NCBI RefSeq assembly: GCF_000687165.1
Contig: NZ_JMKU01000022.1
Location: 22,447 to 86,446 of the forward strand
Length of the DNA stretch: 64,000 bases
Source: Paracidovorax oryzae ATCC 19882
Lineage (GTDB): Bacteria > Pseudomonadota > Gammaproteobacteria > Burkholderiales > Burkholderiaceae_C
Direction of reading: 5' to 3'
Of this stretch, positions 45,688 to 55,694 are shown in pieces. The notes beneath the pieces were generated by a model. The model did not search any database and was not told the origin of the DNA. It was given only the letters and a program-made list of their open reading frames with translations. Made by a program: the position numbers and the translations under genes. Position 1 is the stretch's first letter; each line of letters opens with the position of its first letter.

Positions 45688-48600
45688 CAGCGGTTTCCTC
45701 CCGGTGCCGTGGCAGCGGCTCCACCGCGGGCGCCCTCCAGTGCCACCGGCAGCTTGCTCTCGGCGGCGTGGGCCGCCTGCGCGGACTGCGCCGACTCTTC
45801 CGCCTCGCGCTCTTCCGCGAGGCGCGCGTGGTAGCGGTGGCCGCGCACCGACTGGTGGGCGATCGCCGTCAGCATCAGCAGCGTGGCACCCACCACGAGC
45901 GAGAATACGCCGATGTCGAAGAAGAGGGCGCTGGCCACATGGATCTCGCCCACCACCGGCAGGTGCAGGTGGGCGGTGTGGCTGGTCAGGAAGGGATAGC
46001 CGAAGAAGAGCGCGCCCGCGCCCGTGCCCAGGGCGAACAGCAGCCCGGTGGCGATCCAGCGGCGGGGGTACAGGGACAGGTGGGCCTCGACCCACTGCGT
46101 GCCCGAGATGATGTACTGCATCAGCAGGCCGACGGAGAGCACGAGGCCCGCCACGAAGCCGCCGCCGGGCTGGTTGTGGCCGCGCATGAACATGTAGAAC
46201 GAGACCAGCAGCGTGAACGGCAGCAGCAGCCGCACCAGCACGGCCGGCACCATCAGGTAGCCCACGGCGGTGTCCGTCGCGTGGCGCGGATTCAGCAGGT
46301 CGGTCTGCAGGTCGGCAGGCATGTTGCGCTGCTGCTCCGGCAGGTCCATGGCCTCGCGCGCTGGGCGGAAGCGGCGCAGCAGCGCGTACACCGTGAGCGC
46401 CACGATGCCCAGCACCACGATCTCGCCGAAGGTGTCGAAGCCGCGGAAATCGACCAGCATCACGTTCACCACGTTGGTGCCGCCGCCTTCGGACTGCGCA
46501 CGTTCCAGGAAAAAGGTGGATGTGCTCTCGGGGAACGGCCGGCTCATCATCACATAGGCCAGCCAGCCCAGTCCGCCGCCGGCGAGCAGCGAGATCATCA
46601 GGTCGCGCGCACGGCGCAGCCTCGGCAGGCCGACGGCGGGCGCCATCTCCCGCAGCCGCTCGTCGCGCCGCGGCAGCCAGCGCAGCCCCAGCAGCACGAG
46701 CACCGTGGTGACGACCTCCACCACGATCTGCGTCAGCGCGAGATCGGGCGCGGAAAACCACAGGAAGGTGATGCAGGTGCAGAGCCCCGCGCCGCCCAGC
46801 AGGGTGAGCGCGGCCAGCCGGTGGTACTTCGCCTGCCAGGCCGCGGCCACGGCGCAGACCGAACCGACGATCCAGATCGCGACGAAGGCCGGCGACAGCG
46901 GCAGCGTGCCGCGGTCGCCCAGCTGCAGGCCGCGGGACCACAGCGGCAGCGCCCCCGCCACCAGCGCCGCGCAGACCAGCCACAGCATCTGCCACTGCAG
47001 CCGCGGCGTGCCGAGCATGCGGCGGCCGCGGTAACCGGCCAGCGTGAGCAGCGTGAGCAGCGCCTCGAAGATGCGCTTGCCGCTCACGCGGTAGATGAGC
47101 GGGGGGGCGTCGATCCGGCCCGCCTCGCGCTGGCGGCGCAGCAGCAGGTAGAGCGCGGCACCTCCCGCGAGCGCGATCAGGCTCATCACGAACGGCGTAT
47201 TGAAGCCATGCCAGATCGCGAGGCTGTACTCGGGCAGGTCGCCGCCCACCACGGGCAGGGCGGCGGCGGCCAGGTACTGGCCGACCGACCAGGCCGGGAA
47301 GATGCCGACCACGAGGCAGGCGAGCACCAGCAGTTCGACGGGCACGCGCATCCAGTGCGGCGGCTCGTGCGGCTCGCTCGGCAGATCCTGGGCCTTCGGT
47401 CCCCAGAAGACGTCCACCGTGAAGCGCAGCGAATAGGCCACGCTGAACACACCGGCGATCGTGGCCGCCACGGGCAGCGCGGTGGCCACGAAGGGCGAGG
47501 CTTCGAGGAACACGGTCTCGGCAAAGAACATTTCCTTCGACAGGAAGCCGTTGAGCAGCGGCACGCCGGCCATCGCCGCGCTAGCCACCGTGGCCAGAGT
47601 GGAGGTGACCGGCATCATGCGCCGCAGACCCGACAGGCGCCGGATGTCGCGCGTGCCGCTCTCGTGGTCGATGATTCCGGCGGCCATGAACAGCGATGCC
47701 TTGAACGTGGCGTGGTTCATGATGTGGAAAACTGCAGCCACGGCCGCCAGCGGGCTGTTGAGACCCAGCAGCAGGGTGATGAGTCCCAGGTGCGAGATGG
47801 TGGAATAGGCCAGCAGGCCCTTGAGGTCATGCTGGAACATGGCCGCGTAGCCCCCCACCAGCAGCGTGAGCAGGCCGGCCCCGCCCACGATCCAGAACCA
47901 CGGTTCGGTGCCGCCCATCACGGGCCACATGCGCGCCAGCAGGAAGACGCCGGCCTTCACCATGGTGGCGGAATGCAGGTAAGCCGACACGGGCGTGGGT
48001 GCCGCCATGGCATTGGGCAGCCAGAAATGGAAGGGGAACTGCGCGCTCTTGGTCAGCGCACCCAGCAGCATCAATACCAGCGCGGCCAGGTAGAGGGGGT
48101 GGCCGCGGACGAGGTCGCCTGCCGCAAGCACCCGGTCCAGGTCGTAGCTGCCCACGATGTGGCCCAGGACCAGCACGCCTGCCAGCAGGCACAGCCCGCC
48201 CGTGCCCGTGACGGTGAGCGCCATGCGGGCGCCGCTGCGCGCGTCCTTGCGGTGGTGCCAGTAGCCGATCAGCAGGAAGGAAAAGAGGCTGGTCAGCTCC
48301 CAGAAGAACACCAGCTGGACCAGGTTGCCCGAGAGCACCACGCCGCTCATGGCGCCCATGAAGGCCAGGAAGAATGAAAAGAACCGCGGCACCGGATCGG
48401 CAGGCGACATGTAGTAGCGCGCGTAAAGCACCACCAGCGAGCCGATGCCCAGCACCAGCATGCAGAACATCCAGGCGAACCCGTCCATGCGCAGCACCAG
48501 GTTCAGGCCCAGCGAAGGCAGCCAGGCGAACTCCTGCCGCACCACGCCGCCCGCCGCCACCTCCGGAAAATACAGCGCCGCCTGCACCGCGCAGAACAGT

Positions 48601-48707
48601 GCCACCGCGCCGGCGAGCGTCGATTCGGCATTGCGCGCGTTCGCGGGCAGCAGCGCGGCGAGCACGCTGCCGGCGAATGGCAGGAGGACGAGGAGGATCA
48701 GGGGCAT
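45687..48707 (-). CDS. phaAB: Na+/H+ antiporter subunit A/B fusion
   Basis: A 1006-residue membrane protein that fuses the MnhA (NuoL-like, about residues 1-780) and MnhB (about 800-960) subunits, as in Rhizobium PhaAB. The NuoL-like part shows FFWELTSLFSFLLIG with the key Glu, TKSAQFPFHFWLPNAM with the key Lys, and MNHATFKASLFM. The B part begins near VGYLMVPAVLVRLLLPF. The operon exports Na+ or K+ in exchange for protons and supports pH and salt tolerance. The ATG has no Shine-Dalgarno site but directly follows a hairpin. Confidence 0.95.
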   Translation of the reverse strand: MPLILLVLLPFAGSVLAALLPANARNAESTLAGAVALFCAVQAALYFPEVAAGGVVRQEFAWLPSLGLNLVLRMDGFAWMFCMLVLGIGSLVVLYARYYMSPADPVPRFFSFFLAFMGAMSGVVLSGNLVQLVFFWELTSLFSFLLIGYWHHRKDARSGARMALTVTGTGGLCLLAGVLVLGHIVGSYDLDRVLAAGDLVRGHPLYLAALVLMLLGALTKSAQFPFHFWLPNAMAAPTPVSAYLHSATMVKAGVFLLARMWPVMGGTEPWFWIVGGAGLLTLLVGGYAAMFQHDLKGLLAYSTISHLGLITLLLGLNSPLAAVAAVFHIMNHATFKASLFMAAGIIDHESGTRDIRRLSGLRRMMPVTSTLATVASAAMAGVPLLNGFLSKEMFFAETVFLEASPFVATALPVAATIAGVFSVAYSLRFTVDVFWGPKAQDLPSEPHEPPHWMRVPVELLVLACLVVGIFPAWSVGQYLAAAALPVVGGDLPEYSLAIWHGFNTPFVMSLIALAGGAALYLLLRRQREAGRIDAPPLIYRVSGKRIFEALLTLLTLAGYRGRRMLGTPRLQWQMLWLVCAALVAGALPLWSRGLQLGDRGTLPLSPAFVAIWIVGSVCAVAAAWQAKYHRLAALTLLGGAGLCTCITFLWFSAPDLALTQIVVEVVTTVLVLLGLRWLPRRDERLREMAPAVGLPRLRRARDLMISLLAGGGLGWLAYVMMSRPFPESTSTFFLERAQSEGGGTNVVNVMLVDFRGFDTFGEIVVLGIVALTVYALLRRFRPAREAMDLPEQQRNMPADLQTDLLNPRHATDTAVGYLMVPAVLVRLLLPFTLLVSFYMFMRGHNQPGGGFVAGLVLSVGLLMQYIISGTQWVEAHLSLYPRRWIATGLLFALGTGAGALFFGYPFLTSHTAHLHLPVVGEIHVASALFFDIGVFSLVVGATLLMLTAIAHQSVRGHRYHARLAEEREAEESAQSAQAAHAAESKLPVALEGARGGAAATAPGGNR

Positions 48708-48709
48708 GT

Positions 48710-48736
48710 GCGGACCATTCTACGGGGAAGGTCCGC
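48710..48736 (-). promoter_or_regulatory. Hairpin abutting the phaAB start codon
   Basis: GCGGACC and GGTCCGC pair around a 13-nt loop, ending two bases before the phaAB ATG. The loop contains TAGAAT on the minus strand, which could be a -10 element; in that case transcription would begin at or next to the ATG. Either a leaderless message or an RNA-level control is possible. Confidence 0.4.
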
Positions 48737-48818
48737 GTGCGCCGCTATGAAAACCCGAGCAGGCTACGGTGAATCGGCGCACCCCTCCAAGGGGGCGGCG
48801 TGGACGGCATGCACGCCT

Positions 48819-49976
48819 TCACAGCTCCTCGACGCGCCGGGCCGGATAGCTGTCCCAGCTCTGGCAGCCGGGGCATTGCCAGAAATGTTGGCGCGCCTCG
48901 AACCCGCAGGCCGCGCAGCGGTAGCGCGTGAGCGGCTTCGCAGCCTGGTCGAGCGCCCGCTGCACCTGCGGGTGGAAGTCCTCGTGTTCGAGCTTCTCCT
49001 GCGACAACCACTTGGCAGCGGCGACCAGCGAAGGCTCCTTGTCCAGGTGGCGCACATACCAGTCGCGCGGTGGCCGCGCGGGATCGCCCGCGGCCGCTTC
49101 CATGGCCACGATCGCGTCAAGCACGTCCAGGGAGGGCGCGCGGGCATAGTGCTCCTGCAGCAAACGCAGCACGTCGCCCTGACGCCCGGTCGCGGCCGCC
49201 AGTTCGATCAGCAGCGGCGCGGCCAGAGGCAGTGCGCTGGGTGACTGTCGCGCCAGTTCCTGGAGCGTGGCCAAGGCCGCTTCGGCCTCGCCGCGGCGCT
49301 GCTGCAGCCGCGCGAGCTCGATGCGCGGCCGCGGCGCATCCGGCGCGGCGGCCCGCGCTTCCTCGAACTGCGCCTGCGCCGCATCCAGGTCCCCCTGTGC
49401 GGCGTGCGCCAGCGCCTGCTCGCACAGATAGTGGGCCTGCCGGGCGCTGAAATCACCCTGGTGGGAGCCGTGCATCTTGCGCGCGATCGCCGTGGCCTGG
49501 GGCCAGTCCCGCGAACGTTCATATATGGCCAGCAACGCCATGCGGGCCTGCCCCTCGAAGGGCGTGCCTTCCAGCCGCTGCAGCGCATCCTCGGCGCGGT
49601 CCAGCAGCCCGGCCTTGAGGAAGTCCAGCGCGAGTGCGTGCTGTGCGCGCTCGCGGTCGGCCCGGCCCAGGTCCCCGCGGGACAGCAGGTGCTCGTGCAC
49701 GCGCACCGCGCGGTTGTATTCACCGCGCCGGCGGAACAGGTTGCCGAGCGCGAAATGCAGTTCCGACGTGTCCGGGTCGTTCTGAACTGCCTCGATGAAC
49801 GCGTCGATCGCCTGGTCCTGCTGCTCGTTGAGCAGGTAGTTCAGCCCCTTGAAGTAGGCCTTGGGCGCCCGGCGGTTCTCCTGGCGCAGCTGGCGCAGAT
49901 CGAAGCGGGACGCGAGCCAGCCCAGCACGAATGCCAAGGGAAGCCCCAGCAGGAGCCAGCTCAGGTCAAATTCCAT
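48819..49976 (-). CDS. lapB: Lipopolysaccharide assembly protein LapB (YciM)
   Basis: A 385-residue inner-membrane adaptor that with FtsH controls LpxC and so lipopolysaccharide synthesis. One N-terminal helix (about 5-22), tetratricopeptide repeats (about 40-330) and a C-terminal rubredoxin-type metal site (YRCAACGF and QCPGCQ). It overlaps lapA by 11 bp. Confidence 0.95.
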   Translation of the reverse strand: MEFDLSWLLLGLPLAFVLGWLASRFDLRQLRQENRRAPKAYFKGLNYLLNEQQDQAIDAFIEAVQNDPDTSELHFALGNLFRRRGEYNRAVRVHEHLLSRGDLGRADRERAQHALALDFLKAGLLDRAEDALQRLEGTPFEGQARMALLAIYERSRDWPQATAIARKMHGSHQGDFSARQAHYLCEQALAHAAQGDLDAAQAQFEEARAAAPDAPRPRIELARLQQRRGEAEAALATLQELARQSPSALPLAAPLLIELAAATGRQGDVLRLLQEHYARAPSLDVLDAIVAMEAAAGDPARPPRDWYVRHLDKEPSLVAAAKWLSQEKLEHEDFHPQVQRALDQAAKPLTRYRCAACGFEARQHFWQCPGCQSWDSYPARRVEEL

Positions 49977-50298
49977 GGATGGGCGGCTGCTGCTGCAGGT
50001 CGGTCACGGGAGCGGCACTGCCCGCCGAGGGGGGGGACGCAGGTGCGGAAGCCGGCGAAGGCGGCAGCGCGGCCTCGGCGCGGCGCGCGGCGCGCAGGTG
50101 CTTCCACCAGCGGGGCACCATGCCCAGCACGCCGACGGCGACCCCGAGGGCGAACGCTGACAGCACCACCAGCACCAGCGGCGCGGTCCAGTGGGTGCCG
50201 AAGAAGAAATGCACCGTCGCGTCCTGCTGGTTGTTCAGTGCGAAGGCGAAGAGGGTGAAAAAAATGGCTGCCTTGAGCAGCCACAGGAAATACTTCAT
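49966..50298 (-). CDS. lapA: Lipopolysaccharide assembly protein LapA domain protein
   Basis: A 110-residue two-helix inner-membrane protein of the LapA/DUF1049 family (FALNNQQDATVHFFFG between the helices). The C-terminal tail is Pro/Ala/Ser-rich. It lies between ihfB and lapB, as in most gammaproteobacteria and betaproteobacteria. Confidence 0.93.
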   Translation of the reverse strand: MKYFLWLLKAAIFFTLFAFALNNQQDATVHFFFGTHWTAPLVLVVLSAFALGVAVGVLGMVPRWWKHLRAARRAEAALPPSPASAPASPPSAGSAAPVTDLQQQPPIHGI

Positions 50299-50383
50299 GC
50301 CATGCGTCTCCTCGATGGTGGGAGGATTCTACGGTCAGGCCCGCCCCGCGCACGCGTGCCGGGTATGGGTGCGGCGTGCTCCG

Positions 50384-50713
50384 TCAGGCGGCGTCGGATG
50401 CGTCGGTCGCGGTGCCGATGCCCATCTCGGCGGTACGCCGGTCCACGGCCTCGCGCAGCGCCTTGCCCGGCTTGAAATGCGGAACGCGCTTCTCGGGAAT
50501 GTGGACTGCCTCACCGCTGCGGGGATTGCGCCCCATGCGGGGCGGCCTGCGGTTGACCGAAAAGCTGCCGAACCCGCGCACTTCGATGCGGTGGCCACGC
50601 ACCAGCGCATCGCCCACGGCATCCAGGATGGTCTTGACGGCGGCTTCGGCATCGCGTTGCGTGAGCTGGCCGAAGCGGGCGGCAAGTTCTTCGACGAGGT
50701 CTGATCGGGTCAT
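50384..50713 (-). CDS. ihfB: Integration host factor subunit beta
   Basis: A 109-residue DNA-bending protein that pairs with IHF-alpha. The family core is clear: [11 protein letters not shown], then [20 protein letters not shown] with the Pro that intercalates DNA. IHF often assists sigma-54 promoters, such as the one at 2.2 kb. It follows rpsA on the same strand after an intrinsic terminator. Confidence 0.95.
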   Translation of the reverse strand: MTRSDLVEELAARFGQLTQRDAEAAVKTILDAVGDALVRGHRIEVRGFGSFSVNRRPPRMGRNPRSGEAVHIPEKRVPHFKPGKALREAVDRRTAEMGIGTATDASDAA

Positions 50714-50817
50714 GGGGTCCGGTCTGTGGCGCCAGGGGGTCGGCGAAAAATGTGGTCCATGCCGGAGCGCCGACGTTGTGCGCGGCGCTGTGGCATGGGT
50801 CGGGAATGCGCACTTGG

Positions 50818-50852
50818 AAAAAAGCGGCGGGCGCACGAGGCGCCCGCCGCTT
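50818..50852 (-). terminator. Intrinsic terminator between rpsA and ihfB
   Basis: AAGCGGCGGGCGC and GCGCCCGCCGCTT form a 13-bp stem with a 5-nt loop. On the minus strand a T6 tract follows. It should end most rpsA transcripts about 50 bp after the gene, leaving ihfB to read-through or its own promoter. Confidence 0.9.
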
Positions 50853-50901
50853 GCGGCCGTGCAGGCACGGCCTTTCTCTGCCTTGCGGGCTCAGGTTCCG
50901 A

Positions 50902-52587
50902 TTACTTGTCGGAGTTGTCCAGCTTGGCGCGCAGCAGGGCGCCCAGGCTGGTCGTGCCGGCGCTTTCGCGGGCCGATTGCTGCGACAGCGACGCCATGGC
51001 GCCTTGCTCGTCGGCCATGTCCTTGGCCTTGATCGACAGCTGGATGTTGCGGGTCTTGCGATCCACGTTCACCACCACGGCCGTGACTTCGTCGCCTTCC
51101 TTCAGCACGTTGCGGGCATCTTCCACGCGGTCGCGGGAGATTTCCGAAGCGCGCAGGTAGCCCACGATGTCTTCGCCCAGGTCGATCTCGGCGCCGCGGG
51201 CATCGACGGTCTTGACCTTGCCGGTCACCGTCTGGCCCTTGTCGTTCACCGTCACGAAGGTGGTGAACGGGTCGCCGTCGAGCTGCTTGATGCCCAGGGA
51301 GATGCGCTCGCGGTCCACGTCCACGGCCAGCACGATCGCCTCGACTTCCTGGCCCTTCTTGTAGTTGCGCACGGCGGCTTCACCGGGCTCGTTCCAGGAC
51401 AGGTCGGACAGGTGCACCAAGCCGTCGATGCCGGCAGCCAGGCCCACGAACACGCCGAAGTCGGTGATCGACTTGATCGGGCCCTTGACGCGGTCGCCGC
51501 GCTTGGTGTTCTGCGCGAACTCCTGCCACGGGTTGGCCTTGCACTGCTTCATGCCCAGGCTGATGCGGCGCTTGTCTTCGTCGATCTCGAGGACCATGAC
51601 TTCGACTTCGTCACCCAGCGACACGAGCTTGGACGGGGCGATGTTCTTGTTCGTCCAGTCCATTTCGGAAACGTGCACCAGGCCTTCGATGCCGGGCTCG
51701 AGTTCCACGAACGCGCCGTAGTCGGCGATGTTCGTGACCTTGCCGAACAGGCGCGTGCCCGAGGGGTAGCGGCGCGACACGCCCAGCCACGGATCGTCGC
51801 CCATCTGCTTCAAGCCCAGGGAGACGCGGTTCTTCTCCGTGTCGAACTTGAGGATCTTGGCAGTGATTTCCTGGCCAGCCTGCACCACCTCGGAGGGGTG
51901 GCGGACGCGGCGCCATGCCATGTCGGTGATGTGCAGCAGGCCGTCGATGCCGCCCAGGTCCACGAACGCACCGTATTCGGTGATGTTCTTGACCACGCCC
52001 TGGACGATGGAGCCTTCCTTGAGGGTTTCCATCAGCTTGGCGCGCTCTTCGCCCATGGAGGCTTCCACCACGGCGCGGCGGCTCAGCACCACGTTGTTGC
52101 GCTTGCGGTCGAGCTTGATGACCTTGAATTCCAGGGTCTTGTTCTCGTAGGGGGTCAGGTCCTTGATCGGGCGGGTGTCGATCAGGGAGCCGGGCAGGAA
52201 GGCGCGGATGCCGTTGACCAGCACCGTCAGGCCGCCCTTGACCTTGCCGCTGGTCGTGCCGGTGACGAATTCGCCGGATTCCAGGGCCTTTTCCAGCGCC
52301 AGCCAGGAGGCCAGGCGCTTGGCGGTGTCACGCGACAGGATGGTGTCGCCGTAGCCGTTCTCGATGGAGCCGATGGCCACGGAGACGAAGTCGCCGACTT
52401 GCACTTCGACTTCGCCCTTGTCGTTCTTGAACTCTTCCAGCGGCACGTAGGCTTCGGACTTGAGGCCTGCGTTCACCACGACGAAGTTGTGCTCGACGCG
52501 CACGACTTCCGCGGTGATGACTTCGCCGGGGCGCATTTCGGTGCGCGTCAACGACTCTTCAAAAAGGGCGGCAAAAGATTCAGACAT
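50902..52587 (-). CDS. rpsA: 30S ribosomal protein S1
   Basis: A 561-residue RNA-binding ribosomal protein with six S1 domains. Repeated units such as [20 protein letters not shown] and [20 protein letters not shown] are visible. It is needed to load most mRNAs on the 30S subunit, including those with weak ribosome sites. Its length equals that of other proteobacterial S1 proteins. TAGGAAAT upstream may be its ribosome site. Confidence 0.97.
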   Translation of the reverse strand: MSESFAALFEESLTRTEMRPGEVITAEVVRVEHNFVVVNAGLKSEAYVPLEEFKNDKGEVEVQVGDFVSVAIGSIENGYGDTILSRDTAKRLASWLALEKALESGEFVTGTTSGKVKGGLTVLVNGIRAFLPGSLIDTRPIKDLTPYENKTLEFKVIKLDRKRNNVVLSRRAVVEASMGEERAKLMETLKEGSIVQGVVKNITEYGAFVDLGGIDGLLHITDMAWRRVRHPSEVVQAGQEITAKILKFDTEKNRVSLGLKQMGDDPWLGVSRRYPSGTRLFGKVTNIADYGAFVELEPGIEGLVHVSEMDWTNKNIAPSKLVSLGDEVEVMVLEIDEDKRRISLGMKQCKANPWQEFAQNTKRGDRVKGPIKSITDFGVFVGLAAGIDGLVHLSDLSWNEPGEAAVRNYKKGQEVEAIVLAVDVDRERISLGIKQLDGDPFTTFVTVNDKGQTVTGKVKTVDARGAEIDLGEDIVGYLRASEISRDRVEDARNVLKEGDEVTAVVVNVDRKTRNIQLSIKAKDMADEQGAMASLSQQSARESAGTTSLGALLRAKLDNSDK

Positions 52588-52744
52588 GTATTTCCTAGGT
52601 CCGCGGGCGCGTTTCCGCCGGCACCATTGCCGGCGTTTCTATCGTTGCCTGCGGAAGGTTGTGTGGCGGGTGGCCACGGTTGGGGTTGAACACATCGCAA
52701 GGCCGTGCGCTGCAGGCGCGGTAGGGGGGCCTTGCGGGCCCGGT

Positions 52745-54784
52745 TCAGTCCTGCGCGGGGTGCGCGAAGGGCTGTCGCTGCTGCCACCAGGCAAGTACCT
52801 GCTCGACGGCTTCTTCGACCGAGAGCAGGGAGTTGTCCAGCACCAGCGCATCCTGCGCAGGCTTCAGGGGCGCGACCGGCCGGGTGCTGTCCCGGATGTC
52901 ACGCGCCTCGAGATCTGCGCGAAGATCGTCGATATTAGCGGAAATTCCCTTTGAAATCAACTGTTTATGGCGCCGCTCCGCCCGGCAGGCCGCGCTCGCC
53001 GTGAGATAGACCTTCAATGCGGCGCCCGGGAAGATCACCGTGCCCATGTCGCGGCCGTCCGCGACCAGTCCGGGCAGGCGCCGGAAGCTGTGCTGCAGCG
53101 CCACCAGGGCCTCGCGCACCGGCGGAAGGGCCGAGACGCGGGAGGCGTTCATGCCGGCCTCCTCGGTGCGGATGTCGTCCGTCACATCGTCCTCGCCCAG
53201 CCAGATCCGGCCGGACTCGAATCGCACCGGCAGGGTGCGCGCCAGGGCCGCGATCCGGTCCTGGTGGGCCGCGTCGATGGACAGCCCGGCACGCAGCGCC
53301 GCCAGCGCCGTGATGCGGTACGTCGCGCCCGAGTCCAGGAAGCGGTAGCCCAGCCGCTGCGCCACCGCTGCCGCCACCGTTCCCTTGCCCGATGCCGTGG
53401 GGCCGTCGATGCAGATCACGGGAACGTGCTCCACGGGTGTTCCTGCGACCGAGAAAAGGGCCTCGAAATAGTCCGGGAAGGTCTTGGCCACGCATTTCGG
53501 ATCCTCGATGCGCACCGGGAGTTTCGCCACGTTGAACGCCGCCAGCGAAAAGCACATGGCGATACGGTGGTCGTCATAGGTATGGATGCTTGCCGCGCGC
53601 CAATCGGCCGGCGAGGCGGGCGGGGTGACGCGCAGGAAGTCCGGGCCTTCCAGGACGGTGGCGCCCAGGCGCCGGCACCCCTGCGCCATGGCCGCGATGC
53701 GGTCCGTTTCCTTGACGCGCCAGCTCGCGATGTTGCGCAGCGTGGTCGTGCCCTGCGCGTACAGCGCCATCACCGCCAGCGTCATGGCCGCGTCGGGGAT
53801 CTGGTTGCAGTCGAGATCGACGGCCCGCAGCGGCCAGGCGCCGCGGCGCACCTCCAGCCAGTTCGGGCCGCCCGTGACCTCCGCGCCCATGGCACGGGCC
53901 GCCTCGGCGAAGCGGATGTCCCCCTGGATCGAATCCAGGCCTACGCCGAGGATGCGCAGCGGCTCCTGGCCGGGGGCCGGGGCCGCCAGGGCTCCCAGCG
54001 CAATGAAATAGCTGGCCGAGGAGGCGTCGGCCTCGACATGGACGGTGCCCGGGGAGCGGTAGCGGCTGCCGGCCGGTATGGTGAAGCGCTGCCAGTCGTC
54101 GTGCCGCACCGGGATGCCGAAGCGCTCCAGCAGCTGCAGCGTGATGTGGATGTAGGGGCGCGAAATCAACTCGCCCACCACCTCGATCACCACGTCCTGC
54201 TCGCGTGCCACCAGGGGCAGGGCCATCAGCAGGGCGGTGAGGAACTGGCTGGATACGTCGCCCCGTACCCGCACGGGAGCGTCCAGCGCCAGCGGCGGGA
54301 CACCGCCCGCATGTGCGATGCGCAGCGGCGGGAAGCCGGGGTTGCCCAGGTAGCTGATGTGGCAGCCGAGCTGCAGAAGGGCTTCCACCAGATCGCCGAT
54401 CGGGCGCTCGTGCATGCGGGGGACGCCCGAGAGCTCGAATTCGCCGCCCAGCAGGGCCAGCGCCGCCGTCAGCGGCCGCATGGCCGTTCCCGCGTTGCCG
54501 AGGAAGAGCTTCGCGGGCGAACGTGCCGGGGTCGTGCCCAGGCCGGTGATGCGCACCGTGCCCCGCGCGGCGGCGCTTTCATCGACGCCGCAGCCGATCT
54601 CCCGCAGCGCATCCAGCATCACGCGCGTATCGTCGGACGCCAGCAGGTCATGGACTTCCGTCGTCCCCTCGCTCAGCGCGGCCAGCAGCAGGACCCGGTT
54701 GGAAATGCTCTTGGAGCCCGGCAGCCGCACGGCTCCTCCGGCGGTGTCCAGGGGTGGGAGGTCGAGAAACGCGGTGCTGTACAT
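52745..54784 (-). CDS. aroA: Fused EPSP synthase (AroA) and cytidylate kinase (Cmk)
   Basis: A single 679-residue frame. Residues about 1-448 are 3-phosphoshikimate 1-carboxyvinyltransferase (shikimate pathway; [33 protein letters not shown]). Residues about 453-675 are CMP kinase with the P-loop [10 protein letters not shown] near 459-467 and [11 protein letters not shown]. No stop separates them. Most bacteria keep aroA and cmk as adjacent genes; the fusion is known in Comamonadaceae relatives. It joins the aromatic pathway with nucleotide supply just upstream of rpsA. Confidence 0.95.
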   Translation of the reverse strand: MYSTAFLDLPPLDTAGGAVRLPGSKSISNRVLLLAALSEGTTEVHDLLASDDTRVMLDALREIGCGVDESAAARGTVRITGLGTTPARSPAKLFLGNAGTAMRPLTAALALLGGEFELSGVPRMHERPIGDLVEALLQLGCHISYLGNPGFPPLRIAHAGGVPPLALDAPVRVRGDVSSQFLTALLMALPLVAREQDVVIEVVGELISRPYIHITLQLLERFGIPVRHDDWQRFTIPAGSRYRSPGTVHVEADASSASYFIALGALAAPAPGQEPLRILGVGLDSIQGDIRFAEAARAMGAEVTGGPNWLEVRRGAWPLRAVDLDCNQIPDAAMTLAVMALYAQGTTTLRNIASWRVKETDRIAAMAQGCRRLGATVLEGPDFLRVTPPASPADWRAASIHTYDDHRIAMCFSLAAFNVAKLPVRIEDPKCVAKTFPDYFEALFSVAGTPVEHVPVICIDGPTASGKGTVAAAVAQRLGYRFLDSGATYRITALAALRAGLSIDAAHQDRIAALARTLPVRFESGRIWLGEDDVTDDIRTEEAGMNASRVSALPPVREALVALQHSFRRLPGLVADGRDMGTVIFPGAALKVYLTASAACRAERRHKQLISKGISANIDDLRADLEARDIRDSTRPVAPLKPAQDALVLDNSLLSVEEAVEQVLAWWQQRQPFAHPAQD

Positions 54785-54797
54785 CGGCTGCGGGAAT

Positions 54798-55694
54798 CTA
54801 GGAGGTGCGGCGCGCGCCCATGCGCCAATGGGCGCGGGTTTCGCTGGCCAGCGTGATGAGGTCTTCGAGCGCCTGGCCGTCGCCCTGCTGCATGGCCTGC
54901 TCCATCTGCTGGAGCGCCTGGGTGAAATGGCGCGACTGGGCGATCAGTTCGGTGCGGTTGGCCAGCAGGATGTCACGCCAGATCTTCGGATCGCTGGCCG
55001 CGATCCGCGTGAAGTCGCGGAAGCCGGGGCCGGCGAGCGACAGGAATACGTCCCCTTCGGGCTGCGCATTGATGCTGTTGATCATCGCGAACGCGAGCAG
55101 GTGCGGCAGGTGGCTCACGGCGGCGAAGGCCGCGTCGTGCGACTCCGGCGACATGCTGCGCACGCGGCAGCCCAGCGCGCTCCAGACGGCCTCGGCCTTG
55201 CCCAGCTGGTCGGTGAGCGTGCGCTCGGTCGGCGTGAGAATCACCTGACGGCCTGCGTAGAGATCCGCCTGTGCGTGCTCCACCCCGGAGGATTCGCTGC
55301 CGGTGATCGGATGGGCCGGCACGAAGGAGCCGAACTGGTCGCGCAGTGCGCCGCGCGCCGCCTGCACCACGTCGGCCTTGGTGGAGCCCACGTCCATGAC
55401 CAGCATCCTGGGAGTGACCAGGTGCTTGATCGCCTTGAGCGTGGATTCCGTGGCAGCCACCGGCACGGCCAGCAGCACGATGTCCGCGCCCGCGACCGCG
55501 AGCAGGGCGGAGGGGGCCTCGACGTCGATCACCCCGAGCTGGCGCGCACGGTCGGTGGTGGACGGCGATTTGCTGTAGCCGACCACGCGCTTGACGAGCC
55601 CGGCCTTCTTCATCGCCAGCGCGAACGACCCGCCCATCAGCCCGCAGCCCAGCAGGCCGAGCTGCTCGAAAACCGGAGTGCCTGCTTCCGTCAC
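54798..55694 (-). CDS. tyrA: Prephenate dehydrogenase
   Basis: A 298-residue NAD-dependent enzyme of tyrosine synthesis. The Rossmann loop [11 protein letters not shown] is at about residues 13-23; [10 protein letters not shown] carries the catalytic His. The start is GTG overlapping the pheA stop (GTGA), so translation is coupled. It lies 13 bp before aroA-cmk. Confidence 0.94.
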   Translation of the reverse strand: MTEAGTPVFEQLGLLGCGLMGGSFALAMKKAGLVKRVVGYSKSPSTTDRARQLGVIDVEAPSALLAVAGADIVLLAVPVAATESTLKAIKHLVTPRMLVMDVGSTKADVVQAARGALRDQFGSFVPAHPITGSESSGVEHAQADLYAGRQVILTPTERTLTDQLGKAEAVWSALGCRVRSMSPESHDAAFAAVSHLPHLLAFAMINSINAQPEGDVFLSLAGPGFRDFTRIAASDPKIWRDILLANRTELIAQSRHFTQALQQMEQAMQQGDGQALEDLITLASETRAHWRMGARRTS

